This document shows, one piece after another, positions 1-8,052 of a DNA stretch of 21,882 nt (position 1 is the first letter of the stretch; every line of letters starts with the position of its first letter). The translations under genes and the position numbers were made by a program. The stretch is from positions 1 through 21,882 of the forward strand of contig DATFQI010000030.1 of NCBI GenBank assembly GCA_035264365.1. The letters run 5' to 3'. The stretch comes from DATFQI01 sp035264365. GTDB lineage: Bacteria; Actinomycetota; Thermoleophilia; Solirubrobacterales; Solirubrobacteraceae. The notes under the pieces were generated by a model. That model saw nothing but the letters and a program-made list of their open reading frames with translations. It had not been told where the DNA came from and did no database searches.

Positions 1-2328
1 TGCCTGTCGGGCAACAAGCCGGCCGACGCGCCGGCGCCGGGCGGCGAGCGCTCGGCGTGCGCGGCGCTGGCGAGGACGAAGCCCGTGAAGGTCGTCTACG
101 GCCCGGGCACGTTCGTGAACTCGGCGGTCGGCGAGATCCAGCAGCAGCTGCAGGTCCGCTCCCGGCAGACGGCGGCGCAGGCGCAGCGGGCCGGGCGCGC
201 GGCGCGCCGGGTCGCGCGCGGGCAGGGGCGCTCGAAGGCCGAGCAGGACAAGGCGGCCAAGCAGGCCGAGCAGGTCGTCTACGCCGGGCTGCTCAAGGAG
301 CTGCTGCAGATCAACCTGAAGTACGGGCTCGGGCTGACCGGGGTGCCGCAGCTCAACGACCCCAACTTCGTCTCCGCGCTCGTCTTCGACCCCAGCCGCG
401 GCGCGGGCACCCCGAAGGCGCGCTTCGCCTACCTGTTCCCGAACAGCCGCTCATCGGTGATCCAGGTGCGGCTGAAGGAGACGCTCAGCGACGCGCAGCG
501 CCGCGACGCGATCAAGCAGATCCGGGCCGCGGTGGCGATGCCGGAGTGGCGGCTCGACAAGGCGTCCTACACGGTCACGGGCGCGCCGGTGGTGCTCGAC
601 GACCTCGCCGACGCGCTCGCGGGCTCGGTGCTGCGGCTGCTCGTGGTGGCGCTGATCGTGATGGCCGCGGTGCTCGCGCTGGTCTTCCGCAGCCGGCTGC
701 GGATCGTGCCGCTGCTCGTCGCGCTCGCCGCCGTGGCGGTGGTGTTCGGCGCGATGGCGCTGATCGGCGCGCCGCTGACGATGGCCTCGATCGCGGTGCT
801 GCCGGTGCTGCTCGGCCTCAGCGTGGACTACGCGATCCAGTTCCAGGCGCGCGTGGAGGAGGAGGACGGCGACGCGGAGCGGGCGGCGCGGTTGTCGGGC
901 CCGACGATCATGACCGCGGCGCTGGCGACGGCCGTCGGCTTCCTCGTCCTGCAGCTCTCCCCGGTCCCGATGGTGCGCGGCTTCGGCGCGCTGCTCGTGG
1001 CCGGCATCGTGTTCGCGCTGCTGCTGGCGGTCTCCGCCGGGACGGCCGCGCTCGCGCTGTCGCTGCGGCGCTCGCGCGACGGCGTGCTCGCGCGCTCGCT
1101 GCGCGGCGCGGGGGAGCTGGCGGACGCTGCGCGGGACGCGCTGGCGCGCCCGGCCGCCCGGGCGGGGCGGGCGGGGGCCGCGGTGCTGCGCGGGGCGCTG
1201 CGGCGGCCGGGGCGGGTGCTGGCGGTCGGGCTGGCGCTGGCCGCGATCGGCTGGGCGCTGGACTCGCAGACCGAGGTCGTCTCCGACGTCGAGAAGCTCG
1301 TGCCGCAGGACCTGACGGCCGTCCGCGACCTGCAGACCCTGCAGCGCTCCACGGGCGTCGCCGGCGAGGTCGACGTGATCGTCGAGGGCGAGGACCTGAC
1401 CGATCCCAAGGTCGTGCAGTGGATGCGCGACTATCAGGCCGGGCTGCTGAAGAAGTACGGCTACTCGTCGTCCAACGGCTGCGGCAAGGCGGAGCTGTGC
1501 CCGGCGCTGTCGCTGACCGACCTGTTCCGCGACGAGCGGGCGGCGGCCACCAAGGAGCAGGTGCGCGGGCTGCTGGACGCCGTGCCGCCGTACTTCTCCC
1601 AGTCGGTCATCACCGCGGACCGCAAGACCGCGAACCTCGCGTTCGGCGTGCGGCTGATGCCGCTCGACCGCCAGCAGGAGATCTTCGACGACATGCGCGC
1701 GCGGCTGAAGCCGCCGCCGGGCGTGACGGCCGATCTCGGCGGGCTGCCCGTGCTGGTGGCCGGCGCCAACGACACGCTGTCGGACCCGCTGCGCCGGCTC
1801 GGCACGCTGCTGGCCGGGCTGCTCGCCGTGGCGCTCGCGCTGCTGGCCGTCTACCGGCGCTGGGAGCGGGCGCTGGTCCCGCTCGTGCCGATCGCGCTCG
1901 CGACCGGCTGGTCGGCGCTCGTGCTGTTCGCGATCCGCATCCCGCTGAACCCGATGTCGGCCACCCTCGGCGCGCTCGTGATCGCGATCTCGACCGAGTT
2001 CTCGGTGCTGCTGACGGCGCGCTACCGCGAGGAGCGCGAGGCCGGCCTGGACACCGCGCAGGCGCTGCGCGCGACCTACGCCTCGACCGGCGCGGCCGTG
2101 CTCGCCTCGGGCGCGACCGCGATCGCCGGCTTCGCCGTCCTCGCCTTCTCCGACGTGGCGATGCTGCGCGACTTCGGGATCGTGACCGTGGTCGACCTGA
2201 CCGTGTCGCTGCTCGGCGTGCTCGCGGTCCTGCCCGCCGTGCTCGTGCTGGCCGAGCGCCGCGGGACCGGGAGCCCTGCCCAGCCTGCGGCGGCCGAGGA
2301 CCCGGCGGCTCCGGCCGTCCCGGCGTGA
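1..2328 (+). CDS. MMPL/RND-family transporter, 5'-truncated by window edge
   Basis: The frame is open from base 1, so the true start lies upstream; 775 codons are visible. The protein has the two-half RND layout. A hydrophilic extracytoplasmic segment (bases about 1-600) is followed by a cluster of membrane helices (600-1070), a cytoplasmic linker rich in Arg/Ala, one helix (about 1210-1260), a second extracytoplasmic domain (1260-1790) and a final helix cluster (1800-2260). The helix-4 type motif SVDYAIQFQAR is present in the first half. Its second-half counterpart reads STEFSVLLTARY, so the Asp is lost there. Family members of the HAE3/MmpL/HpnN type export lipids or hydrophobic compounds using the proton gradient; the substrate cannot be told from sequence. 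The stop overlaps the next start by four bases (GTGA), which suggests translational coupling to the thioredoxin-fold protein. Confidence 0.9.
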   Translation, partial: CLSGNKPADAPAPGGERSACAALARTKPVKVVYGPGTFVNSAVGEIQQQLQVRSRQTAAQAQRAGRAARRVARGQGRSKAEQDKAAKQAEQVVYAGLLKELLQINLKYGLGLTGVPQLNDPNFVSALVFDPSRGAGTPKARFAYLFPNSRSSVIQVRLKETLSDAQRRDAIKQIRAAVAMPEWRLDKASYTVTGAPVVLDDLADALAGSVLRLLVVALIVMAAVLALVFRSRLRIVPLLVALAAVAVVFGAMALIGAPLTMASIAVLPVLLGLSVDYAIQFQARVEEEDGDAERAARLSGPTIMTAALATAVGFLVLQLSPVPMVRGFGALLVAGIVFALLLAVSAGTAALALSLRRSRDGVLARSLRGAGELADAARDALARPAARAGRAGAAVLRGALRRPGRVLAVGLALAAIGWALDSQTEVVSDVEKLVPQDLTAVRDLQTLQRSTGVAGEVDVIVEGEDLTDPKVVQWMRDYQAGLLKKYGYSSSNGCGKAELCPALSLTDLFRDERAAATKEQVRGLLDAVPPYFSQSVITADRKTANLAFGVRLMPLDRQQEIFDDMRARLKPPPGVTADLGGLPVLVAGANDTLSDPLRRLGTLLAGLLAVALALLAVYRRWERALVPLVPIALATGWSALVLFAIRIPLNPMSATLGALVIAISTEFSVLLTARYREEREAGLDTAQALRATYASTGAAVLASGATAIAGFAVLAFSDVAMLRDFGIVTVVDLTVSLLGVLAVLPAVLVLAERRGTGSPAQPAAAEDPAAPAVPA

Positions 2329-3044
2329 GCGACCCCGGCCGTCCCGGCTCGGGCGACCCAGGCCCGTTCGGGGTCCGCGAGCGCGGCCAGGAGCCGGCGC
2401 CGCGCGTTCCACCTCCGCCGCCCCAGCCGCCGGCCCGGCGCTCGACGGTCACGTGGATCGTCGGCGTCGCCGTCGTGCTCGCGATCGCCTACATCACGCT
2501 CAACACGATCCGCACGGACGCGCCCGGCTCGCGCGGGCTGGATCCCGGCGACCCGCTGCCGCCGTTCGCGGCGCCGCTGGCGCTGTCCCCGCTGGAGGGC
2601 GACGCCAACCTCGCCACGAAGCCCGGCCAGGGCGGCCAGGGCAAGCGCCCGGCGTGCGAGGTGCGCGGCGCGGACATCCTCAACTCGTGCCAGCTGGCGG
2701 AGCGCGGGCCGGTCGCGATCGCGTTCGTCGCGGCACGCTCGGAGGCCTGCGACGAGCAGGTCGACGCGCTCGACCGCGTACGCGACGACTATCCCGACAT
2801 CTCGTTCGCCGCCGTCGCGATCCGCGGCGACCGCGAGGACCTGCGGAGCCTGATCCGGAGGCGCGGCTGGGGCCTGCCGGTGGGCTGGGATCGCGACGGT
2901 GGCGTCGCCAACGCGTATGCGGTGGCGGTCTGCCCGACCGTCACGTTCGCCTACGAGGGTGGGCGCGTGGAGGGCACGTCGCTGGCGATGATCGACGGCA
3001 CGGAGCTGCGCGCGCGGCTCGAGAAGCTCCGGAGCGGCCGGTGA
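2325..3044 (+). CDS. membrane-anchored thioredoxin-fold protein with atypical cysteines
   Basis: The GTG start at 2325 overlaps the upstream TGA stop, and the 239-residue product makes sense only in this frame. It has a Pro/Gly/Arg-rich cytoplasmic N-terminus (1-41), one membrane helix (about 42-60, TVTWIVGVAVVLAIAYITLN) and an extracytoplasmic domain with thioredoxin/redoxin features. These are a beta strand PVAIAFVAAR, an active-site turn and a cis-Pro segment VAVCPTVTF followed by a beta strand. The usual CxxC is reduced to SEAC (Ser139, Cys142). A Cys (203) sits directly before the presumed cis-Pro204, and further Cys are at 111 and 122. By analogy with TlpA/ResA-type proteins it may act in thiol chemistry outside the membrane, but the missing first Cys makes classical oxidoreductase activity uncertain. 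Coupling to the MMPL gene suggests a joint role in the envelope. Confidence 0.8.
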   Translation: MSDPGRPGSGDPGPFGVRERGQEPAPRVPPPPPQPPARRSTVTWIVGVAVVLAIAYITLNTIRTDAPGSRGLDPGDPLPPFAAPLALSPLEGDANLATKPGQGGQGKRPACEVRGADILNSCQLAERGPVAIAFVAARSEACDEQVDALDRVRDDYPDISFAAVAIRGDREDLRSLIRRRGWGLPVGWDRDGGVANAYAVAVCPTVTFAYEGGRVEGTSLAMIDGTELRARLEKLRSGR

Positions 3045-3078
3045 GCGCCCGGCGAGAGCTCCGCACGGGGCAGGCGCG

Positions 3079-3699
3079 GTGAGCGAGCCCCCGCTCGTCG
3101 AGGGCGAGGTCGCGCCCGAGCTCGCCGAGGAGTGGCCGGGATTACGGCTGGCGTCGATGACGTTCGGCTTCGTGCCGGGTAAGAGCCCGCCAGAGCTGCG
3201 CGAGCGGCTGCAGCTGCTGTCGGACCGCTTCCGCGGGCCGCAGGCGATCGCGCTGCGCAAGCAGCCGATCCCGCAGGCCTACCGGATCTTCTTCCGTCAC
3301 ATCGGCCTCGAGCCCGACGAGCGGCGCGTGCCGGTCGAGGCGCTGGTGCTCGAGCGCATGAAGCACGGCGGCTTCCGCAGCCGCAACCTGCTCGACGACG
3401 CGATCACGATCGCCGTGATGGAGACGAGCGTGCCGGTCTGGGCGCTCGACGCCGCCGCGGTCGAGGGCGGCCTGCGGCTGCGCGCCGCGGAGCCCGGCGA
3501 GCGGGTCCCGCGCGGACGGCTCGTCGTGGCCTGCGAGACGCGCCCGCTGGCCGTGCTGTTCGACGACGTCGGCCCAGACGCGGGGGTCACGGAGCGCACC
3601 CGCGAGATGGTCCTGTTCTCCGTCGCGGTGCCCGGCGTGCCCCCGATACATGTCGAGGAGGCGCTCTGGACGGTGTGGGACATCGTCGCGGGCGACTAG
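3079..3699 (+). CDS. B3/B4-domain protein (PheT B3/B4-like)
   Basis: The GTG start at 3079 gives a 206-residue soluble protein, 34 bases after the previous stop. It resembles the stand-alone B3/B4 domain proteins (COG3382), which are related to the tRNA-binding/editing B3/B4 region of phenylalanyl-tRNA synthetase beta chain. The recognisable order is an N-terminal strand region (about 20-35), a helical part with AYRIFFRHIGLEPDERRVPVEAL, then the segment RNLLDDAITIAVMETSVPVWALD. That segment matches the family's 'N-ll-D-N-v-s-l-t-lPvgayD' pattern, and a C-terminal sheet with LFSVAVPG follows. The biochemical role of these stand-alone proteins is not well established; editing or tRNA/amino-acid recognition is only an inference. 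The product ends one base before the next gene's GTG, so the two are probably co-transcribed. Confidence 0.75.
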   Translation: MSEPPLVEGEVAPELAEEWPGLRLASMTFGFVPGKSPPELRERLQLLSDRFRGPQAIALRKQPIPQAYRIFFRHIGLEPDERRVPVEALVLERMKHGGFRSRNLLDDAITIAVMETSVPVWALDAAAVEGGLRLRAAEPGERVPRGRLVVACETRPLAVLFDDVGPDAGVTERTREMVLFSVAVPGVPPIHVEEALWTVWDIVAGD

Positions 3700-3700
3700 A

Positions 3701-5188
3701 GTGGCTCGCGTGCCCCGCCTGGTCGCGTCGCTGCTCCTCTTGGCAGCGCTCCTCATCGTCGTGCCCGCAGCGTCCGCGTCGACGATCGAGGCGACCGCCA
3801 GCCAGACGGTCGAGCCAGGACCGAAGCCCGGCGTGCAGCGCATCCTCTACAAGTTCGGGCCGGTCAAGATCGCGCCGGGGCAGAACACGATCGAGTTCGA
3901 GGGCAACGAGCTCAAGCCCGACGTCCCGGGCCACATCGTCCGCTTCAAGCCGGACCTGACCTACACGGACGGGGCGGTGCCCCGGGTCGACGTCATCCAC
4001 CTGCACCACGCGGTCTGGCTCTCGAACTTCAGGCCGCTGTTCGCGGCCGGCGAGGAGAAGACGATCTTCAATGCGCCCGAGGGCTACGGCTGGGTCTACA
4101 AGCCGCAGGACGACTGGATCATGAACCACATGATCCACAACCTGACGCCGACCGCGACACGCGTCTACATCACCTACGAGGTCGACTTCATCCCGGCGGG
4201 AACGCCCGCTGACCAGGGCGTCCGCGACCTCCACACGCTCTGGAGCGATGTCGAGGCCGGCAAGGTGTATCCCGTCTTCGACGTCCACAAGGGCCAGGGC
4301 GGCCGGGACCGCCGCTACACGTACCCGGACGAGTCGGCGGCGGCGATGCGCTCGAACCAGCACAAGCTGACGGTCGAGGAGGACGGCGTGATCGTCGGCA
4401 CCGCGGGCCACCTGCACCCGGGCGGGCTGTGGACCGACCTCACACTCACGCGTGACGGTCGGACCGTGCGGCTGTTCCGCTCCGAGGCGAAGTACTTCGA
4501 GCCCGCCGGGGCCGTGTCGTGGGACGTGGCGATGACGGCGACGCCCGCGGACTGGCGCGTCGGCGTCAAGAAGGGCGACGTGCTGTCGGTGTCGGCGACC
4601 TACGACACCAAGCGCTCCTCCTGGTACGAGTCGATGGGGATCATGATCAGCGCGTTCAACCCGGGCGGGACGGGCCCCGACCCGTTCGCCACGAACGTCG
4701 ACGTCCCCGGCCAGGTCACCCACGGCCACCTGCGCGAGAACCGCAACCACGGCGGCGCGTTCGGCGGCCTGCCCGACGCGCGGCGGCTGCTCGCCGCCCC
4801 GCCGGCCAAGTCCCGCACCGTGCCGATCAGCGGCTTCCTCTACGGGCAGGGCGACCTCGGCCTGACCGGCCGCAAGGCCCGCCCCCCGACGCTCCGCCCG
4901 GGTCAGTCGCTGCGCTTCGTCAACCGCGACGCCAAGCGCAACGTCTTCCACACGATCACGAGCTGCAAGGCCCCCTGCAACGGCGCCACGGGCATCGCCT
5001 ACCCGCTCGCGAACGGGCCGGTCCGGTTCGACTCCGGCAACCTCGGCTTCGGCCCCGAGGGCCGGACCCCGGCGGCCCAGCGGGTCACGTGGAGGACGCC
5101 GAAGACGATCCGCCCCGGCACCTACACGTACTTCTGCCGCGTGCACCCGTTCATGCGCGGCGCCTTCCGCGTCGCGAAGCGCGGCTAG
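3701..5188 (+). CDS. secreted copper protein: PHM-like fold plus C-terminal cupredoxin
   Basis: A GTG start at 3701, one base after the preceding stop, gives 495 residues with a clear signal peptide (basic start, Leu/Ala core, cleavage near ASA-S at about 26). GTG 3710 is also possible. The C-terminal domain (about 385-495) is a type-1 copper cupredoxin: His417 in NVFHTIT and the ligand loop Cys479-x2-His482-x2-Met485. Residues about 45-330 look like the two-domain fold of peptidylglycine alpha-hydroxylating monooxygenase (PHM). HLHH at 100-103 stands where the CuA His pair is, and NHMIH (142-146) is a possible third CuA His. GHLHPGG (His237, His239) matches the CuB HxH, and SSWYESMGIM (Met312/Met315) aligns with the CuB methionine segment. 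Copper binding by the cupredoxin is well supported; monooxygenase activity of the first part is inference. It could be a periplasmic or cell-surface redox enzyme. Confidence 0.82.
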   Translation: MARVPRLVASLLLLAALLIVVPAASASTIEATASQTVEPGPKPGVQRILYKFGPVKIAPGQNTIEFEGNELKPDVPGHIVRFKPDLTYTDGAVPRVDVIHLHHAVWLSNFRPLFAAGEEKTIFNAPEGYGWVYKPQDDWIMNHMIHNLTPTATRVYITYEVDFIPAGTPADQGVRDLHTLWSDVEAGKVYPVFDVHKGQGGRDRRYTYPDESAAAMRSNQHKLTVEEDGVIVGTAGHLHPGGLWTDLTLTRDGRTVRLFRSEAKYFEPAGAVSWDVAMTATPADWRVGVKKGDVLSVSATYDTKRSSWYESMGIMISAFNPGGTGPDPFATNVDVPGQVTHGHLRENRNHGGAFGGLPDARRLLAAPPAKSRTVPISGFLYGQGDLGLTGRKARPPTLRPGQSLRFVNRDAKRNVFHTITSCKAPCNGATGIAYPLANGPVRFDSGNLGFGPEGRTPAAQRVTWRTPKTIRPGTYTYFCRVHPFMRGAFRVAKRG

Positions 5189-5292
5189 GCGCCGCGCGGC
5201 ACCGCCACCCCTGCGCCGCGCGGCCGCTGCCACCTGCCACGCGGCGCAGCGCTGCGCTCGGCGAGTGGCAACGCGCCACCTCTGCGAGAGTG

Positions 5293-5319
5293 TGTCGGGT
5301 CGGGACGGACTCGCGCGTC
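5293..5319 (+). promoter_or_regulatory. candidate ECF42-type promoter for the DGPF-sigma pair
   Basis: TGTCGG at 5293-5298 is followed after 17 bases by CGTC at 5316-5319, about 36 bases before the ATG of the DGPF gene. Targets of ECF42 sigma factors in Streptomyces are reported to carry TGTCGA near -35 and CGA/TC near -10, and they are mostly DGPF genes. One base differs here in the -35 element. The downstream sigma factor would therefore be expected to control its own operon. This was assigned by eye only. Confidence 0.45.
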
Positions 5320-5354
5320 GTCCGGCTGTAACCGACGACCAGGAGGTCACGACC

Positions 5355-5711
5355 ATGCAGTACCTGATCCAGCTCACGTACCGCCCCGGCGAGGGCCCGC
5401 AGGAGGGCACGCCCGAGTTCGACGCCGAGATGGCGGTCTGGGGTGCGCTCAACAACGAGCTGCGCGAGGCCGGCGTCGTGCTCGGCGCCAGCGGCCTCCA
5501 GATCGACAGCGCCACGACCGTGCGCTCCCGCGACGGCGAGCTGACGGTGACCGACGGGCCGTACGCCGAGACCAAGGAGACGCTGTTCTCCTTCTACCTG
5601 CTCGAGGTCGAGGACCTGGACGCGGCGATCGCATGGGCGGCGAAGATGCCGGCGGCCGAGTACGGCTCGGTCGACATCCGCCCGATGGTCCATTTCGAGC
5701 TCACGAGTTGA
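5355..5711 (+). CDS. YCII/DGPF-domain protein
   Basis: The ATG at 5355 is preceded by a strong SD AGGAGGT (5341-5347) with 7-base spacing, which fixes the start; an in-frame ATG at 5265 is rejected. The 118-residue product has the dimeric alpha/beta-barrel layout of YCII-related proteins: an N-terminal strand MQYLIQLTYRPG, then the signature DGPYAETKE (67-75) and a strand LFSFYLLEVEDLDAAIAWA. DGPF-domain proteins are small, mostly uncharacterised and very often encoded beside ECF42 sigma factors, as here. Its stop overlaps the sigma gene start by four bases (TTGA). A direct enzymatic role is unknown. Confidence 0.9.
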   Translation: MQYLIQLTYRPGEGPQEGTPEFDAEMAVWGALNNELREAGVVLGASGLQIDSATTVRSRDGELTVTDGPYAETKETLFSFYLLEVEDLDAAIAWAAKMPAAEYGSVDIRPMVHFELTS

Positions 5712-6925
5712 CCGAGGCGCTCGAGCGGGCCTACCGCGACGAGCGCGCCGCGGTCCTGGCGACGATCACGCGCCGCCTGGACGGTGACCTCGCGCTCGCC
5801 GAGGACGCCGTCCAGGACGCGTTCGTCGCCGCGGCGGTCGAATGGGACCGACGCGGCGTCCCGGACAAGCCGGGCGCCTGGCTGACCACGACCGCGTGGC
5901 GCCGGGCGCTCGACCGCCGGCGCCACGAGCGCGTCGCCCGCCAGCACCTGCACCGGATCGCCGAGCCGATGACCCACGACTTCGAGTTCGAGCTGGAGCG
6001 CTCTTCGCTCGAGGACGACCAGCTGCGGATGCTGTTCTGCTGCTGCCATCCCGCGCTCGCGCCGGAGGCGCGGATGGCGCTCACGCTCCGCAGCGTGGCC
6101 GGGCTGACGGTGCCGGAGATCGCGCGCGCGTTCCTGTCCTCCGAGACCGCGATGGAGCGCCGGCTCGTGCGTGCGCGCCGCAAGGTCTCGGACGCCCGGA
6201 TCCCGTTCGCCGTACCGCCCGACGAGCGGCTGCCGGAGCGCCTCGCCGGCGTGCTGCGCGTCGTCTACCTCGTCTTCACGGAAGGCCACGCGCCGGCGCG
6301 CGGCGACTCCCCGATCCGCGGCGAGCTCTGCGACGAGGCGATCCGGCTCGCGCGGCTGCTGGCGGCGCTGATGCCCGACGAGGCCGAGCCGCACGGGCTG
6401 CTCGCCCTGCTGCTGCTGACGGACGCGCGGCGCGCCGCGCGGCTCGACGACCGCGGCGAGCTCGTCGCGCTCGAGGACCAGGACCGCTCGCGCTGGGACG
6501 GCGCGCGGGTGGACGAGGGCGCGGCCGTGCTCGAGCGGGCGCTGCGGCTGCCGGCGCCCGGCCCGTACGCGATCCAGGCGGCGATCGCGGCGCTGCACTC
6601 GCGGGCGCCCTCATGGGCGGCGACCGACTGGGCGCAGATCGCGGGCCTCTACGCGCTGCTCGCGGGCCACGACCCATCGCCTGTCGTGACGGTCAACCGC
6701 GCCGTCGCCGTCGGGTTCGCCCAGGGGCCGGAGGCGGGCCTGGCGCTCCTGGATGGGCTGTCGTTGGAGACGTACCAGCCGTTCTGGGCCGCGCGGGCCG
6801 AGCTGTTCCGCCGGGCGGGCGATCGCGGGCGCGCCGACGCGGCGTACTCGCAGGCGATCGCACTGTCGGGCAACGCCGCCGAGCGGGTCGCCCTGGAGCG
6901 CCGCCGGCGGCGCTTCGGCGGCTAG
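5708..6925 (+). CDS. ECF42-type RNA polymerase sigma factor with TPR-like C-terminal extension
   Basis: The TTG start at 5708 overlaps the DGPF stop and gives 405 residues. The region-2 core is near the N-terminus (residues about 8-75, with VQDAFVAAAVEWDRRGVPDKPGAWL split over helix 2 and the following loop). Region 4 lies at about 130-180, with an HTH reading SVAGLTVPEIARAFL. The remaining C-terminal half carries helical repeats of the SnoaL-free, TPR-like type seen in the ECF42 group. It includes the conserved stretch VYLVFTEGH and the late repeat VVTVNRAVAVGFAQGPEAGL. No anti-sigma gene is adjacent, consistent with the group, whose C-terminal extension is thought to tune activity. The stop codon shares the palindrome CTAG with the stop of the convergent gene. 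Confidence 0.9.
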   Translation: MTEALERAYRDERAAVLATITRRLDGDLALAEDAVQDAFVAAAVEWDRRGVPDKPGAWLTTTAWRRALDRRRHERVARQHLHRIAEPMTHDFEFELERSSLEDDQLRMLFCCCHPALAPEARMALTLRSVAGLTVPEIARAFLSSETAMERRLVRARRKVSDARIPFAVPPDERLPERLAGVLRVVYLVFTEGHAPARGDSPIRGELCDEAIRLARLLAALMPDEAEPHGLLALLLLTDARRAARLDDRGELVALEDQDRSRWDGARVDEGAAVLERALRLPAPGPYAIQAAIAALHSRAPSWAATDWAQIAGLYALLAGHDPSPVVTVNRAVAVGFAQGPEAGLALLDGLSLETYQPFWAARAELFRRAGDRGRADAAYSQAIALSGNAAERVALERRRRRFGG

Positions 6926-8052
6926 CTGCTCGGTCTCAGGTCCTTCAGCGCGGCGGCCAGGCGGTCGGTCGCCGCCGGCCCGCGCAGCGTGATCCGCACG
7001 TGGTGGTCGTCGCCCCAGGCTGCGCCCGGTGCGACGAAGATCCGCTTCGTCGCGAGGCCGGCCGCCAGCTCCTTGCCGGAGAGCGCGGCGCTCGAGAGCC
7101 ACAGCAGCGGGCCGGTGCCGCGCGGGAACGCGAAGTCCGTGCCGGTCAGCACGGCGGCGAGGTGGTCGCGCTCGGTGGCGGCGTGCTCGCGCCGGCGGGG
7201 CAGGTAGCGCTCGCCGTTGGCGGCCGCCCACGTCATCCCGGCCTGCGCAGGCGCGGAGATCCCGAGCGTGGGGGCGAGCCGGGCGAGCAGCTCGCCGGCG
7301 CCGCCGGGGCCGATCGCGTAGCCGGCCCGGAAGCCCGCCATCGCATGTGCCTTGGAGAACGAGCGGAACACGAGCAGCCGCTCGAGCTCGCGGGTCAGAC
7401 CCGCCAGGTCGGCGCCGGGCTCCTCGAAGTCCGCGAGTGCCGCGTCGAGCAGGATCCACGCGCTCGGGGGCAGCGCGCCCGCGAGTCGCCGCAGGGCGTC
7501 CGCGCCGATCGTTCCTCCGGTCGGGTCGTTGGGCGAGCAGAGCGCGACGGCGCGGGTGGCAGGACCTGCCGCGGCCGCCAGCGCGTCGACGTCGGCGGCC
7601 CCGTCGCGGCCGAGCGGCACCGGCACCGGCCGCCCGCCCGCCTCGTGCACGAGCCGCGGCAGCGGGCCCCAGCCCGGCCACGCGATGGCCACGTCCCCTC
7701 CCGACCCGGACCCTGCGAGCAGCGCCTGCAGCGTGGCGCGCAGCAGCTCGCCGGCGCCGTGGCCGGGCACGACCTGCGCGCGCTCGACCCCGTGGCGGTC
7801 GGCGAGCGCGGCCGCCAACGCCTCCGCGCCCGCGTCCGGATAGGTGTTGACCGCCCGCCGCAGCGCGAACGTCGCCGCGTTGACGATCTCGGCGTGCGGC
7901 GGCTCGTGCCACGCGGGCGAGGCGAGGTTCAGCGCCGGCGTCTCGGCCAGCGCCTGCGCCTTCTCCTCGTCGCGCCGCGCCCGCAGCGCGCGCGAGACCT
8001 CCTGCGGCGAGAGCTCCTCGAACTGTCGGTAGTAGCCCAGGAAGCGCCGCAT
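6922..8052 (-). CDS. class I/II PLP-dependent aminotransferase-fold enzyme (HisC-like)
   Basis: The ATG at 8052 gives 376 residues; the longer in-frame extension reads through the neighbouring membrane gene and is discarded. Fold type I features in order are NTYPDAGAEALAAALA (substrate and fold), GHGAGELLRATLQALL (cofactor phosphate region), AWPGWGPLPRLV, SPNDPTG (173-179), LLDAALADF (Asp203 facing the pyridine nitrogen), the Schiff-base lysine Lys234 in SFSKAHAMAGFRAGY, and a C-terminal Arg in HHVRITLRG. Relatives include histidinol-phosphate aminotransferase and similar amino-acid enzymes; the exact substrate is not determinable. Two usual cofactor contacts look changed: Asp176 replaces the Asn before PTG, and Leu206 replaces the Tyr after DxA. 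It overlaps the upstream gene by one base (TGATG), so the two form an operon. Confidence 0.85.
   Translation of the reverse strand: MRRFLGYYRQFEELSPQEVSRALRARRDEEKAQALAETPALNLASPAWHEPPHAEIVNAATFALRRAVNTYPDAGAEALAAALADRHGVERAQVVPGHGAGELLRATLQALLAGSGSGGDVAIAWPGWGPLPRLVHEAGGRPVPVPLGRDGAADVDALAAAAGPATRAVALCSPNDPTGGTIGADALRRLAGALPPSAWILLDAALADFEEPGADLAGLTRELERLLVFRSFSKAHAMAGFRAGYAIGPGGAGELLARLAPTLGISAPAQAGMTWAAANGERYLPRRREHAATERDHLAAVLTGTDFAFPRGTGPLLWLSSAALSGKELAAGLATKRIFVAPGAAWGDDHHVRITLRGPAATDRLAAALKDLRPSS

Noticed and set aside
57..2324. Long plus-strand open frame continuing into the thioredoxin-fold gene (995 codons)
   Set aside because: The first three quarters are Arg/Ala/Gly shadow sequence of the MMPL gene; only the part from GTG 2325 has a real protein pattern.
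451..2412. 653-codon minus-strand open frame
   Set aside because: Low-complexity Arg/His/Gln product antisense to the clear MMPL gene; a GC-bias artefact.
5211..5249. 10-bp inverted repeat after the copper protein gene as a terminator
   Set aside because: The loop is 19 bases and there is no T-run on either strand; at this GC content it may be chance.
5322..5334. TGTAACC as the -35 of the DGPF gene
   Set aside because: It is too close to the SD and ATG for a matching -10; the TGTCGG/CGTC pair fits better.
5265..5354. Upstream ATG at 5265 as start of the DGPF protein
   Set aside because: The added residues have no family match and the strong SD AGGAGGT sits before ATG 5355.
3587..5575. 662-codon minus-strand open frame
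   Set aside because: Antisense to the copper protein; Arg/Val/Asp-rich without domain motifs.
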